A stretch of 60,744 nucleotides of DNA from Chloroflexi bacterium bin125 (GTDB lineage: Bacteria > Chloroflexota > Dehalococcoidia > Bin125), in assembly GCA_002239025.1 (NCBI GenBank), contig MPNM01000017.1, positions 1 to 60,744 on the forward strand, in the 5' to 3' direction. This document shows, piece by piece, positions 49,671-58,097 of the stretch (position 1 is the first letter of the stretch; the number at the start of each line of letters is the position of its first letter). Both the position numbers and the translations under genes were made by a program. Under the pieces are notes generated by a model. The model was not told where the DNA came from, did no database searches, and saw nothing but the letters and a program-made list of their open reading frames with translations.

Positions 49671-51917
49671 ATGACCACCGCGACTGAACGCCAGACCCAG
49701 ACCATACAGATCGAAGGCATGCACTGCGCTGCCTGCGTCAGGCGAGTCGAGCGGGCGCTGGTCAAGGTCGATGGCGTCTCCGAGGCCACGGCCGATTTCA
49801 TCGCCGGACGGGCGATCATTGAAATCGATCGTCCCATTGAACAACCAATGCTGAGCGCAGCCATCACCGGCGCCGGCTACGAGTTGATCGACTCCGACGA
49901 TGAGAACGAGCAACCCGGCATCCGTGAGATTCGCCCCCAACTGCTGAGGGCTGTTCCCGCGCTGATCGTCGGATGGGGCATCTTCTTCGCGATGCAGGCC
50001 AACCGTTGGGCCGACATCAACTGGAACCCGGACACCGTCTTTCCTGTCTTTTTCGTCCTGGCCACTCCAACGTTGGCCTGGGGCGTCTGGCCGATGCTCC
50101 GAAACGCCGCACGAGCCGCCGCCCGACGTACCACCGACATGGACACCTTGATCGTCCTCGGTGTCGCCGCCGCATGGGGATACAGCACGGTCTCGGCGCT
50201 GGCGCCTGTAACATTCGAAGGCGCCGATGCTTCACGAGACGTCTTCTTCGACACCGCCCTGATCATCGTCGGCTTCGTCAGCCTCGGCCGAGCGCTGGAA
50301 GCCCGCGTCCGCCTGCGCGCAGCGGCGGCACTGACGCGCCTCTTGGAACTCGCCCCACAAACTGCGCGAGTCGTTGAAGACGGCCTCGAGCGAGACATCC
50401 CCGCATCCGATGTCCAGGTCGGCGATACTGTCCGGGTCCGACCCGGAGAGCAGATCGCGGTCGACGGCGTCGTCGTCAGCGGCGAGAGTTCCCTCGATGA
50501 AGCCCTGCTTACCGGCGAGAGCGTCCCCGTCACGAAGGCACGCGGTGACACGGTCTTCGCCGGCACAATCAACGCCGAAGGCGCATTCACCTACCAGGCG
50601 ACTCAGGTCGGATCGGCAACCGCGCTGGCACGAATCACGGCGACTGTTGAACGCGCACAGGCCTCGAAAGCGCCAATCCAACGCCTCGCCGACCAGATCG
50701 CCAGCGTCTTCGTCCCGATCGTTGTCGTGATCGCAGTAATCACATTCATCGCCTGGGCGGTGTTTGGAGACAACGCCAGTTGGACCTCAGCCGTCGTCAG
50801 CGCCGTCGCCGTGCTGGTCGTTGCTTGCCCATGCGCCCTCGGACTGGCGACTCCCGCAGCCGTCGCCGCCGGCTCCGGCCGAGCTGCGAGGCTGGGCATC
50901 CTCTTCCGCGACGCCGAAGCACTTGAATCGGCAGGCAAGATTGACACCGTCGTCTGGGACAAAACCGGGACACTCACGAGCGGACGACACGAAGTGACGT
51001 CAGTCCAGCCAAACGGCGTCGAAGATGACGAACTCATCCGACTCGCCGCCACAGTCGAACAGGAATCGGAGCATCCGCTGGCAGCAGCCATCGTGGCTCA
51101 CGCCCAGGATCGCGGTCTGGAGCTCGGCAACGCAGTCGACTTTCGCAGCAGACCAGGAAGCGGCGCGACCGCCATTGTTGACGGCCAGCTCCTCGTCGTC
51201 GGCAACGAACGCATGATGTCTGAGCACTCAATCACCATCGACGACCCAGAGTCGGTCTCGACTCCTGTCTACATCGCCCAAGAAGGCAGATTGATCGGAA
51301 CAATCCGGCTCAGCGATCAACCTAAGCCAGGGGCAAGTGAGGCCGTGAAGTTGCTGAGTACACGTGAAGTGGATTCCGTGCTGATCAGCGGCGACACCGA
51401 GTCAGTTGTCCGCTCTATTAGTGAAGCAGTAGGAATCGCGAGCTATCACTCCGGCGCACTGCCATCAGAAAAAGCAACGCTCGTCGCAGAGCATCAGACC
51501 AGCGATCGCCGGGTAGCGATGGTGGGCGACGGAGTCAATGACGCCCCAGCGCTCGCACAAGCCGACCTCGGCCTTGCTATGCGCACCGGTTCCGACATCG
51601 CTCTCGAGACCGCTCAAGTCGCGCTGATGCAGTCCGATCCTCGGCGTGCCGCCCAGGCAGTCCTACTGGCCAGAGCCACCCGATCTGTCATCCGACAGAA
51701 CCTGGCCTTCGCCTTCTCCTACAACATCCTGCTCATCCCGCTCGCCGCCGGACTCGCTGTACCCATCTTCGACGCTGTCGGAGGAGTTCCAGGAGGCATC
51801 CACTGGCTCTTCGGAGACAGAGGCCAGTTCGAGCCCATTGCCGCAGCACTGGCCATGGTCGCCAGCTCCCTCTCAGTCCTCACCAACGCCCTACGCCTCA
51901 GCCGCTGGCGAGCATAA
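49671..51917 (+). CDS. copA: copper-translocating P1B-type ATPase
   Basis: A 748-aa P-type ATPase (from ATG 49671). Order: N-terminal heavy-metal-associated domain with GMHCAAC (Cys 19 and 22), membrane helices, actuator TGES (about 281), the metal-transport motif CPC (386-388) in VVACPCALGLATP, phosphorylation site DKTGTLTSG (Asp 430), the P1B-specific SEHPLAAAI (HP motif), and GDGVNDAPALAQADLG. CPC with the HMA points to Cu(I) export. ATG 49659, 4 nt after GGAG, is an alternative start. No chaperone or regulator gene is adjacent. Confidence 0.95.
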   Translation: MTTATERQTQTIQIEGMHCAACVRRVERALVKVDGVSEATADFIAGRAIIEIDRPIEQPMLSAAITGAGYELIDSDDENEQPGIREIRPQLLRAVPALIVGWGIFFAMQANRWADINWNPDTVFPVFFVLATPTLAWGVWPMLRNAARAAARRTTDMDTLIVLGVAAAWGYSTVSALAPVTFEGADASRDVFFDTALIIVGFVSLGRALEARVRLRAAAALTRLLELAPQTARVVEDGLERDIPASDVQVGDTVRVRPGEQIAVDGVVVSGESSLDEALLTGESVPVTKARGDTVFAGTINAEGAFTYQATQVGSATALARITATVERAQASKAPIQRLADQIASVFVPIVVVIAVITFIAWAVFGDNASWTSAVVSAVAVLVVACPCALGLATPAAVAAGSGRAARLGILFRDAEALESAGKIDTVVWDKTGTLTSGRHEVTSVQPNGVEDDELIRLAATVEQESEHPLAAAIVAHAQDRGLELGNAVDFRSRPGSGATAIVDGQLLVVGNERMMSEHSITIDDPESVSTPVYIAQEGRLIGTIRLSDQPKPGASEAVKLLSTREVDSVLISGDTESVVRSISEAVGIASYHSGALPSEKATLVAEHQTSDRRVAMVGDGVNDAPALAQADLGLAMRTGSDIALETAQVALMQSDPRRAAQAVLLARATRSVIRQNLAFAFSYNILLIPLAAGLAVPIFDAVGGVPGGIHWLFGDRGQFEPIAAALAMVASSLSVLTNALRLSRWRA

Positions 51918-51957
51918 GGGAATCCTCACACCACAGAAGAGTGTCTCAGCCCAGATC

Positions 51958-52121
51958 CCCTCTCCCCCCCCCCTTGCGGGGGGAGATGTCACAGAGTGAC
52001 AGAGGGGGGGTCGGCCGGCGATGACCAGATAGGGCCAAGAGGCAGGGAACCCCCATCTGCCCCCGGGTCAAGCCCGGGGCAGTCTCTCGGCATCTCCCCC
52101 GCAATGGGAGGAGAAGGGAAG
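51958..52121. repeat. family A repeats and a further hairpin between copA and glpD
   Basis: A family A copy with GTCAC-AGA-GTGAC inner hairpin is at about 51958-52010. TGCCCC.GGG/CCCGGGGCA forms a separate hairpin at about 52059-52082, and a reversed half copy follows at 52089-52121. These explain most of the 295-bp gap between the convergent genes. Confidence 0.65.
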
Positions 52122-52212
52122 TTTATCCAAGGGTCTCCAAAGGGGAGAAGCGGAGAAGGCAATGGTCTTAGTAGAGCGGGCACTGGGAGTGGCGTGTGAC
52201 AATGCAACAGGC

Positions 52213-53850
52213 CTATCCGCCCAGTCCCTCAACTCCGTCGACTTCATCGGACGACAACTCCTCCGACGGCGGAATGCCAGCCGAAGAGTCAATCACCACA
52301 AACCGACGATGTAGCTCGGCAAAGTAATCTCGCACCGCCTGATCCCGTACCTCGTCAGACCAGCCCAGCCGGCGCGCCATGACCTCGGCTGTCGGACCCG
52401 CCGCGCTGCGACCCAGGTCCTTGGTCAAGCCAACCACCGTCCGCCGAAGCAGCACATCAGCCACTGTCCGAGCCCCCTCATGTTCAACCGCGTACGCCAC
52501 CTGTGCCCCGATATCGCGATGGTGGGCCGAAACAGGCGCAGCCAACGACGAATCGGAAGCCGCATACGCCGCGACCTCCGGCGCTCTCGGCCCGTACACC
52601 ATTCGCAGATGCTCCTGCGTTTCGGGCGGCAGGAACACCGCGCGGCTGGTCGGCACCTTTGGTAAGGCAGCGATGCCACGCGCCCTCGGACGACCAATCT
52701 GTTGCGCCACTGCCTCCGCCGCCGACCGTCCGAAATCGGCCGCAGTCGTCAGCTTGCCGCCCACCAGCGAGACCAGCCGCTCCACACCTTCCGACGCGTG
52801 ATCGGCCACGATCGAACGGCGAGATATGGCGCCTTCAAAGACTCCGTCGCCAGCCCGTGCCAGCGGACGAACTCCCGAGTAGGCGTACAACACGTTGCGA
52901 TGCTCGATTCCGAGACCGGGCAGAATCCGCGCCGCCTCGGCAATCATGTAGTCGATTTCCCAGCCGGCCGCGCGAACGTCCGATGGATCCTCATCGTCGC
53001 GAACATCGGTCGTACCAATGATGTGGTGATCCAGCCACGGCGTGACGAACATCGGCCGAGCATCCGACTTCGCACTGGCCAGCACCGCATGCTTCGGGCC
53101 TCGACCGTTCAGGTCTATCACCAGGTGCGATCCTCGCGTCCCACCGATCCGCCGCTTCAGCGAACGTCCAGTCGCGTCGAGCACTGCATCCACCCACGGC
53201 CCCGCAGCATTGACCACAAGCCGCCCCGATGCCGTCGACCGCTTACCGGTCAGCACGTCGTGAAAATCGACGCCTCGCGCGCTCCCGCCATCAACAATGA
53301 TATAGTCAACCGCCGCATGATTGCGCAGATCGGCGCCCGATGCCCGTGCCTGCGCGAGATACTCCAGCGTCAGCCGCTCCGGCGACCAGACCTGGGCGTC
53401 GTGATAGAGATACGCCGCCTTCAGCCGATCCGTAGAAATCGAAGGCTCAAAGCGCTGCAACTCCCGCTCAGAAAACGATGAGTGCCAGGGAGACACTTTG
53501 CGAGGAGACAACAGGTCATACAACGCAAGCCCCGAGCGGATGTACCACGCGGGCCGAGGATCGCCCTCGTAGACCGGCAGGATGAAGCCCATCGGACGCA
53601 CCAGGTGCGGCCGTTCACGCAACAGACGCTCGCGCGACTGCAACGACGTATGAACCAGTCGCGCGTCTCCGGTTTCGAGATAGCGCAACCCACCATGAAT
53701 CAGCTTGGTCGAGGCCGATGTCGTGCCTGAAGCAAAGTCGTCCTGCTCGAGCACCAGCGTCCGATATCCGCGAGCAGCAACCGAAGACGCAGTCGCCGCG
53801 CCGTTAATGCCGCCGCCGATGATGATGACGTCGTAGTCCGCCGTAGCCAT
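52213..53850 (-). CDS. glpD: FAD-dependent glycerol-3-phosphate dehydrogenase
   Basis: A 545-aa membrane-associated flavoenzyme that oxidises glycerol 3-phosphate to DHAP and passes electrons to quinone. The FAD motif VIIIGGGINGAATASSVAARGYRTLVLEQDDFASGTTSASTKLIHGGLRYLE is the GlpD signature; GTTDVRDD, GVRPLA and LVGGKLTT (all family-typical) follow, with the C-terminal GlpA/D domain. It follows glpK by 12 nt, so glycerol kinase and dehydrogenase act in sequence: glycerol to G3P to DHAP. Confidence 0.95.
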   Translation of the reverse strand: MATADYDVIIIGGGINGAATASSVAARGYRTLVLEQDDFASGTTSASTKLIHGGLRYLETGDARLVHTSLQSRERLLRERPHLVRPMGFILPVYEGDPRPAWYIRSGLALYDLLSPRKVSPWHSSFSERELQRFEPSISTDRLKAAYLYHDAQVWSPERLTLEYLAQARASGADLRNHAAVDYIIVDGGSARGVDFHDVLTGKRSTASGRLVVNAAGPWVDAVLDATGRSLKRRIGGTRGSHLVIDLNGRGPKHAVLASAKSDARPMFVTPWLDHHIIGTTDVRDDEDPSDVRAAGWEIDYMIAEAARILPGLGIEHRNVLYAYSGVRPLARAGDGVFEGAISRRSIVADHASEGVERLVSLVGGKLTTAADFGRSAAEAVAQQIGRPRARGIAALPKVPTSRAVFLPPETQEHLRMVYGPRAPEVAAYAASDSSLAAPVSAHHRDIGAQVAYAVEHEGARTVADVLLRRTVVGLTKDLGRSAAGPTAEVMARRLGWSDEVRDQAVRDYFAELHRRFVVIDSSAGIPPSEELSSDEVDGVEGLGG

Positions 53851-53862
53851 TTCGATCTGAGT

Positions 53863-55326
53863 CTATTCAGTCAAATCACCGTCGGGTGACAGTGTCTGTA
53901 TCGCCCGACGTGCGGCGCTCCAGCGTTGAAACGCACTCTCAAGATCGGCGTTTGGCTCAAACCGATCTTCGTCCATCTCAATCACCGCATCTAGTCCGCT
54001 GACCTCCATCGCCAGCCGAGCAACGCCGAAAGCCGTGGTCTCCTGCGTGGCCGGCCGGACAATAGGCCGTTGCAGCGCATTGGCCTGGATCTGCAACATC
54101 TCGTCGCTCGACGTCATCCCACCATCAACCCGTAGCTCCGCAATCGGACCGGCCCCAGCCTCCATTGCTTCAAGTATCTCGCGCACCCGAAACGCCACTG
54201 CCTCCAGCGCTGCACGTGCGATCTGCGCCTTGGTCGTCCCCCGAGTCAACCCCAGGATCGCACCGCGTGCGTCGGGATCCCAATGCGGAGATCCCAATCC
54301 GGCCAAGGCCGGAATCAGCATCACTCCTCCGGAGGTGTCAGTTGAGGCCGCCAGGGCTGAAATCTCCGACGCCGAAGGAGCCAACTCCAGTTCGTCCCGC
54401 AACCACTGCACCACCGATCCCGCCGTGAACACGCCGCCTTCAAGCGCCAGCCCGCCATCCACAGCCGCAGTTAACAGCAGGCCATCAGGAGTCGATTCGG
54501 CATCGGCCTCTGGTTCGGCATGAGAGAGCAGGAACGCTCCGGTCCCATACGTGCACTTCGCTGCGCCCGGACTCGTGATCCCATGTCCATAGAGCGCCGC
54601 CTGTTGATCACCAGCAACCGCCAGAATCGGCAGAGCCTTGCCCAGCAGCGACGCCTCAGTCAACCCATATTCGCTTCCACTCGGACGAGCCTCAGGCAGC
54701 ATCGACATTGGCACGCCCTGCCAGGAGCAGAGCTGCTTGTCCCAATCACGGTCACTCAGATTCCACAACATCGTCCGAGAGGCATTAGTGACATCAGTAG
54801 CGTGAACCGCGCCGCCGGTCAGCTTCGCGAGCAGCCACGTATCGACGGTGCCGCAGGCCAACTCGCCCGCCTCCGCTCGATCCCTGGCACGTAGCGCCGG
54901 ATCAGCGTGGTTGAGCAGCCACGAGAACTTGGGTCCAGAAAAATACGCGTCGGGCTGCAAACCGGATCGAAAGCGAATCTGTTCACCGTGAAGGTCGTCA
55001 AGCTGCGCAGCAACACTCGCCGTACGGCGACATTGCCAGACAATCGCTGGCCCGATCGGTTCGAGCGTGGCACGCTTCCAGATCAGCGCAGTTTCACGCT
55101 GATTGGCAATCGCAACGGCGCGGATTCGCTCAACGCCGACCTGCGCTGCGACCTGTCTGGCCGCCTCCAGTTGCGTGTCCCAAATCTCGCTCGGCGACTG
55201 CTCAACCCAACCAGGTCGAGGAAAACTGGACTCGACGCTGCGTTGCGCGCTGGCAACCACACGCCCGCCCTCGTCCCAGACGAGGGCGCGGCTGGACGAT
55301 GTCCCTTGATCGAGCGAGAGGAACAA
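53863..55326 (-). CDS. glpK: glycerol kinase
   Basis: GlpK phosphorylates glycerol with ATP. The 487-aa FGGY-family protein starts LSLDQGTSSSRALVWDEGG (phosphate 1 loop), then NQRETALIWKRAT, IVWQCRRTA, GTVDTWLLAKLTGG, GDQQAALYGHG, TYGTGAFLLSH and GGMTSSDEMLQIQANAL (adenosine loop). The start is TTG 55326, because the conserved N-terminus begins there. No glycerol facilitator (glpF) is adjacent. Operon with glpD. Confidence 0.95.
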   Translation of the reverse strand: MFLSLDQGTSSSRALVWDEGGRVVASAQRSVESSFPRPGWVEQSPSEIWDTQLEAARQVAAQVGVERIRAVAIANQRETALIWKRATLEPIGPAIVWQCRRTASVAAQLDDLHGEQIRFRSGLQPDAYFSGPKFSWLLNHADPALRARDRAEAGELACGTVDTWLLAKLTGGAVHATDVTNASRTMLWNLSDRDWDKQLCSWQGVPMSMLPEARPSGSEYGLTEASLLGKALPILAVAGDQQAALYGHGITSPGAAKCTYGTGAFLLSHAEPEADAESTPDGLLLTAAVDGGLALEGGVFTAGSVVQWLRDELELAPSASEISALAASTDTSGGVMLIPALAGLGSPHWDPDARGAILGLTRGTTKAQIARAALEAVAFRVREILEAMEAGAGPIAELRVDGGMTSSDEMLQIQANALQRPIVRPATQETTAFGVARLAMEVSGLDAVIEMDEDRFEPNADLESAFQRWSAARRAIQTLSPDGDLTE

Positions 55327-55334
55327 CCGAGGAG

Positions 55335-55433
55335 TTACGCCTCGTCCTCTTCGTCGCGGCGACGACCCATCACGACTCGTGCGACTGCGGCCAACACAGC
55401 AAGGATCGCTCCGACACCAATAATGCGCTTCAT
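55335..55433 (-). CDS. possible 32-residue single-helix membrane protein
   Basis: A short frame starting at ATG 55433 encodes MKRIIGVGAILAVLAAVARVV followed by a charged tail with RRR and DEEDE before the stop. One hydrophobic helix with positive residue at the start and a charged cytoplasmic tail is a typical small membrane protein. It ends 8 nt before glpK and may be co-transcribed with it. The RBS is weak; the function is unknown. Confidence 0.4.
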   Translation of the reverse strand: MKRIIGVGAILAVLAAVARVVMGRRRDEEDEA

Positions 55434-55540
55434 TGTGCGTCCAGTTCTGCTTGCGACCGCACCATCAGGCGGCCTGTGCTTCTCGGCACAATATCACGAC
55501 CAACCTGCCTCATAGACGGGCAATTCGCAGTGCAGTTTGC

Positions 55541-56113
55541 CTATTCCGGCAACAATGTGGCGGGAATTAACACTTGATGCCCGAGCTCGATTCCCATTTC
55601 TGCAAACCGACCTCGGGGCACCTCCAGCACAAAGAAATAGTCCTGCCGCGGACGCTTCGTCGTCTCATCCTCCGCAAGCAGAATCGAAAACTCCAGGATC
55701 TCGCCATCCCGGTCGAGCCAGGCCACATCAAGATCGATCGGCACATTCTGGTTCCAGAACCCACCGCTGCGAGCGCGTGTCTCTTCCCAGATGAAAATCA
55801 TCCCACTATCCGCTGGCAGACCGCTCCAGTACATCATTCCCCTGCTGCGTCGGTCGGGGGTGTTCGCCACCAGCACACCCAGCGCAAGATCGTCCGAATC
55901 GCGCCGGACCACCACTTCCGACCACGGAAACACGACCTCACTCACCAGCGCCGGCAAGTCAAGCCGGCCCGCCAGCTCAGCCGGACGTTCCACCGCCGGA
56001 GGAATCACCCCACCTCGAGTCGCTGGGTCACCCGAAGGCCCGCAAGCCAGCACCAGCAGTGCGGCCAACCCAATCAGGCCAACAAAACTCATCCGCCAAG
56101 TCAAAGAAGGCAT
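55541..56113 (-). CDS. DUF192-family lipoprotein
   Basis: A 190-aa exported protein: signal with LLVLAC lipobox (Cys about residue 24), then a linker and a DUF192 domain (about 65-190) with VLVANTPDRRSRGMMYWSGLPADSGMIFIWE, FWNQNVPIDLDVAWLDRDGEILE and DYFFVLEVPRGRFAEMGIELGHQV. The GMMY/GLMF and pro-rich M-x-F segment is the family signature. Biochemical function is unknown. TACGAT lies 6 nt before the ATG. Confidence 0.88.
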   Translation of the reverse strand: MPSLTWRMSFVGLIGLAALLVLACGPSGDPATRGGVIPPAVERPAELAGRLDLPALVSEVVFPWSEVVVRRDSDDLALGVLVANTPDRRSRGMMYWSGLPADSGMIFIWEETRARSGGFWNQNVPIDLDVAWLDRDGEILEFSILLAEDETTKRPRQDYFFVLEVPRGRFAEMGIELGHQVLIPATLLPE

Positions 56114-56119
56114 ACAAGG

Positions 56120-56125
56120 ATCGTA
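56120..56125 (-). promoter_or_regulatory. TACGAT -10 element six bases before the DUF192 gene
   Basis: On the minus strand: TACGAT, CCTTGT, ATG. The hexamer and spacing match the PTPS promoter at 28514. It predicts a leaderless mRNA. Confidence 0.4.
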
Positions 56126-56171
56126 GATCAGGCGCTCGATAGACTGACCCAGTACCAGGAGAAATCCCCAG

Positions 56172-56247
56172 GGGCCGGTAGCTCAGGGGTCAGAGCAGGC
56201 GGCTCATAACCGCTCGGTCGCTGGTTCGAATCCAGCCCGGCCCACCA
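56172..56247 (+). tRNA. tRNA-Met (CAT anticodon)
   Basis: The cloverleaf folds fully: acceptor stem GGGCCGG (56172-56178) with CCGGCCC (56237-56243), D-arm GCTC/GAGC, anticodon stem GGCGG/CCGCT around CTCATAA with anticodon CAT (56205-56207), T-arm GCTGG-TTCGAAT-CCAGC, discriminator A and encoded CCA. The first acceptor pair is G-C and the anticodon stem lacks the three G-C pairs of the initiator, so it is an elongator Met tRNA, or an Ile tRNA read after lysidine modification. The serine recombinase frame ends inside it on the other strand. Confidence 0.92.
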
Positions 56248-57824
56248 TCACGTACTGAACTGCGAACACCCTCCGCAAGCGCCACTTCGGCGGTGTCCTT
56301 GCGCCCGATGGGGCTGTCCTCAGGCATCGGAATCGTGTAGTGGATTGTGGCCCGGCCGGGCTCGACGGCGATGCGCTTGATGAATGTCCTGAGGAACGCC
56401 TTCGACTCGGTGATGTCGCTGGTGCGCAGGAAATCGGCCATGTCGGCGGCGAACTCGGCCACGACCTCCGCCTTGTCCAGCAGCACGCGGCGCTCGGCTA
56501 AGGCATTGCGAGCCTTTTCGGCGGCGAGCTCCAACTGCTCCTTGCGCGCCATATGCTCGCGGATGCGCGGTGCGGCGTCATCGACGTCAAGGTCGGTCTT
56601 CTCAATCACGCGCCAGATGCGGTCCAGCATCAGCCGGATCTCGCGCAACTCGGCTTCGATCGTCTCCAGCCGCTCGCGCTCTTCTCGGGCGGCGCCGTCC
56701 ATCTCCTCGTCCAGCATCTTGACCAGTTCGCGGATGTTGCTCTCGGTCAGCACGTGGTCCCGCAGTTGGTCGAGGATCAGGGTCTCGAACCGCTTGGCGT
56801 TGAGCCTGGGCGTCTCGCAGCTGCCTGAGCCGCGCTTGAGCAGCGAGCCGCAGACGTAGTAGGAGTAGCGCCCGCCCTTGGCCTCGGCGGCGGTGAGCTT
56901 CTTCTCGCAGAGCGCGCAGGCGACGAGGCCGGAGAGCAGGTAGGGGCTGGCCGCGCGGCGCGGGTTGGTCTTGGCCGGCGCGCGCGCTTCGAGCATCGCC
57001 CGGACCTGCTCGAACTCTTCCCCGGAGACGATCGCGGGCACCGCGTTCTCGACCCGCACCGGCTCTGAGCCGTCGGTTGCCTTGAGCCCCCAGACCAGGG
57101 TGCCCATGTAGACCTCGTTGGAGAGCATGTTGTGCACTGTGGTCTTGAGCCAGCGTTTGCCCGTGGCCGTAGGGATGCCTTCCTTGTTGAGCGTCTTCAC
57201 GATCTCGAGGATGCTCTGGCCGCGCAGCGCCATCTCGAAGATGCGTCTGGCCAGGGCGTCCTTGGGCGGGTCGAGTTCGAGCCGGGGCCGCTGCTTGCCG
57301 CCGTCCGGGACGTAGACCTTGCGGTAGCCGAAGGGCGCGACGGAGGAGAGGTAGAAGCCGCGCTGGGCCGATTCGCGCATCCCCCGGCGGACCTCCTGGG
57401 CCAGGTTCTCGGAGTAGAACTCATCGACGCTCTCGATGATCGCCTCCATCAGTTTGCCGGTCGGGGTGTCGTCGGCGTGTTCGGTGATCGAAGTCACGCG
57501 GACCCCGCGCCGGCGCAGCATCGACTTGAAGGCGACGGCGTGTTCGCGCTTGCGGGTGAAGCGGGAGAACTTCCAGACCAGGATCTCCTGGAAGGGCGAC
57601 TCGGTCTCCGAGGCCTCGTTCAGCATCTTGCGGAACTGGGGCCGGTCGGCGACGCGTCCCGACTCGGCCTCGTCGATGTACTCGCGCACGACGCGGTAGC
57701 CGTTGCGCTCGGCGAAGTCGCGCAGGGCGCGGAGCTGAGCGGCGACGGAGAGGTCGACGTCCTGGCGGTCCGAGGAAACGCGGGCGTAGAGCGCGGCGGT
57801 CGTCGCTTGGTTTAGCTCTTGCAT
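56190..57824 (-). CDS. large serine recombinase (site-specific integrase), ending inside tRNA-Met
   Basis: A 544-aa recombinase from ATG 57824 (TTG 57836 possible). Resolvase catalytic domain: ALYARVSSDRQ (catalytic Ser 17) and WKFSRFTRKREHA; then the recombinase domain (APFGYRKV...SILEIVKTLNKEGIPTATGKRWLKTTVHNMLSNEVYMGTLVWG), a zinc ribbon (CALCEKKLTAAEAK...YYVCGSLLKRGSGSC) and a long coiled coil. The last residues GWIRTSDRAVMSRLL are antisense tRNA translated, so the gene's 3' end overlaps the tRNA. This is the layout of an integrated element whose attachment core lies in the tRNA 3' half. By eye it is richer in GC than its neighbours. Confidence 0.92.
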   Translation of the reverse strand: MQELNQATTAALYARVSSDRQDVDLSVAAQLRALRDFAERNGYRVVREYIDEAESGRVADRPQFRKMLNEASETESPFQEILVWKFSRFTRKREHAVAFKSMLRRRGVRVTSITEHADDTPTGKLMEAIIESVDEFYSENLAQEVRRGMRESAQRGFYLSSVAPFGYRKVYVPDGGKQRPRLELDPPKDALARRIFEMALRGQSILEIVKTLNKEGIPTATGKRWLKTTVHNMLSNEVYMGTLVWGLKATDGSEPVRVENAVPAIVSGEEFEQVRAMLEARAPAKTNPRRAASPYLLSGLVACALCEKKLTAAEAKGGRYSYYVCGSLLKRGSGSCETPRLNAKRFETLILDQLRDHVLTESNIRELVKMLDEEMDGAAREERERLETIEAELREIRLMLDRIWRVIEKTDLDVDDAAPRIREHMARKEQLELAAEKARNALAERRVLLDKAEVVAEFAADMADFLRTSDITESKAFLRTFIKRIAVEPGRATIHYTIPMPEDSPIGRKDTAEVALAEGVRSSVRDGGPGWIRTSDRAVMSRLL

Positions 57825-57909
57825 GGGGTGTTCCAATCGTGATGATGTTCATCTGACCGTGCGCCCGTTGTCGGCAGCGAAGCATGGCCTGCCAGCGCGC
57901 AGCAAGCGT

Positions 57910-57926
57910 ATGTTCGAAACATCTTA
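57910..57926 (-). promoter_or_regulatory. candidate promoter/operator of the recombinase gene
   Basis: Minus strand: TAAGAT (57921-57926) overlaps and is followed by ATGTTTCGAACAT, an inverted repeat ATGTT-n3-AACAT at 57910-57922, about 90 nt before the recombinase start. It could bind a repressor at the transcription start. The rest of 57837-58097 shows no gene. Confidence 0.3.
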
Positions 57927-58097
57927 TGCGACATCGAAGGGCTGCGCCTTCGCGTCCTCGTCGAGCGGTGTGGTCGTATCGCTAGCCTTATCGCAACGTC
58001 CAGATTCCAGCATCCGCTTTGGTGCGGCACAAGGCAACCAACTGCGGGTCGTCGAGCCCAGCACGACTGCTGAGCGACCGACAGAGCGCCGGAGGGG

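Noticed and set aside
57132-57815. A 227-residue plus-strand frame opposite the serine recombinase
   Set aside because: Shadow of high GC at third codon positions; no motif, RBS or neighbour support.
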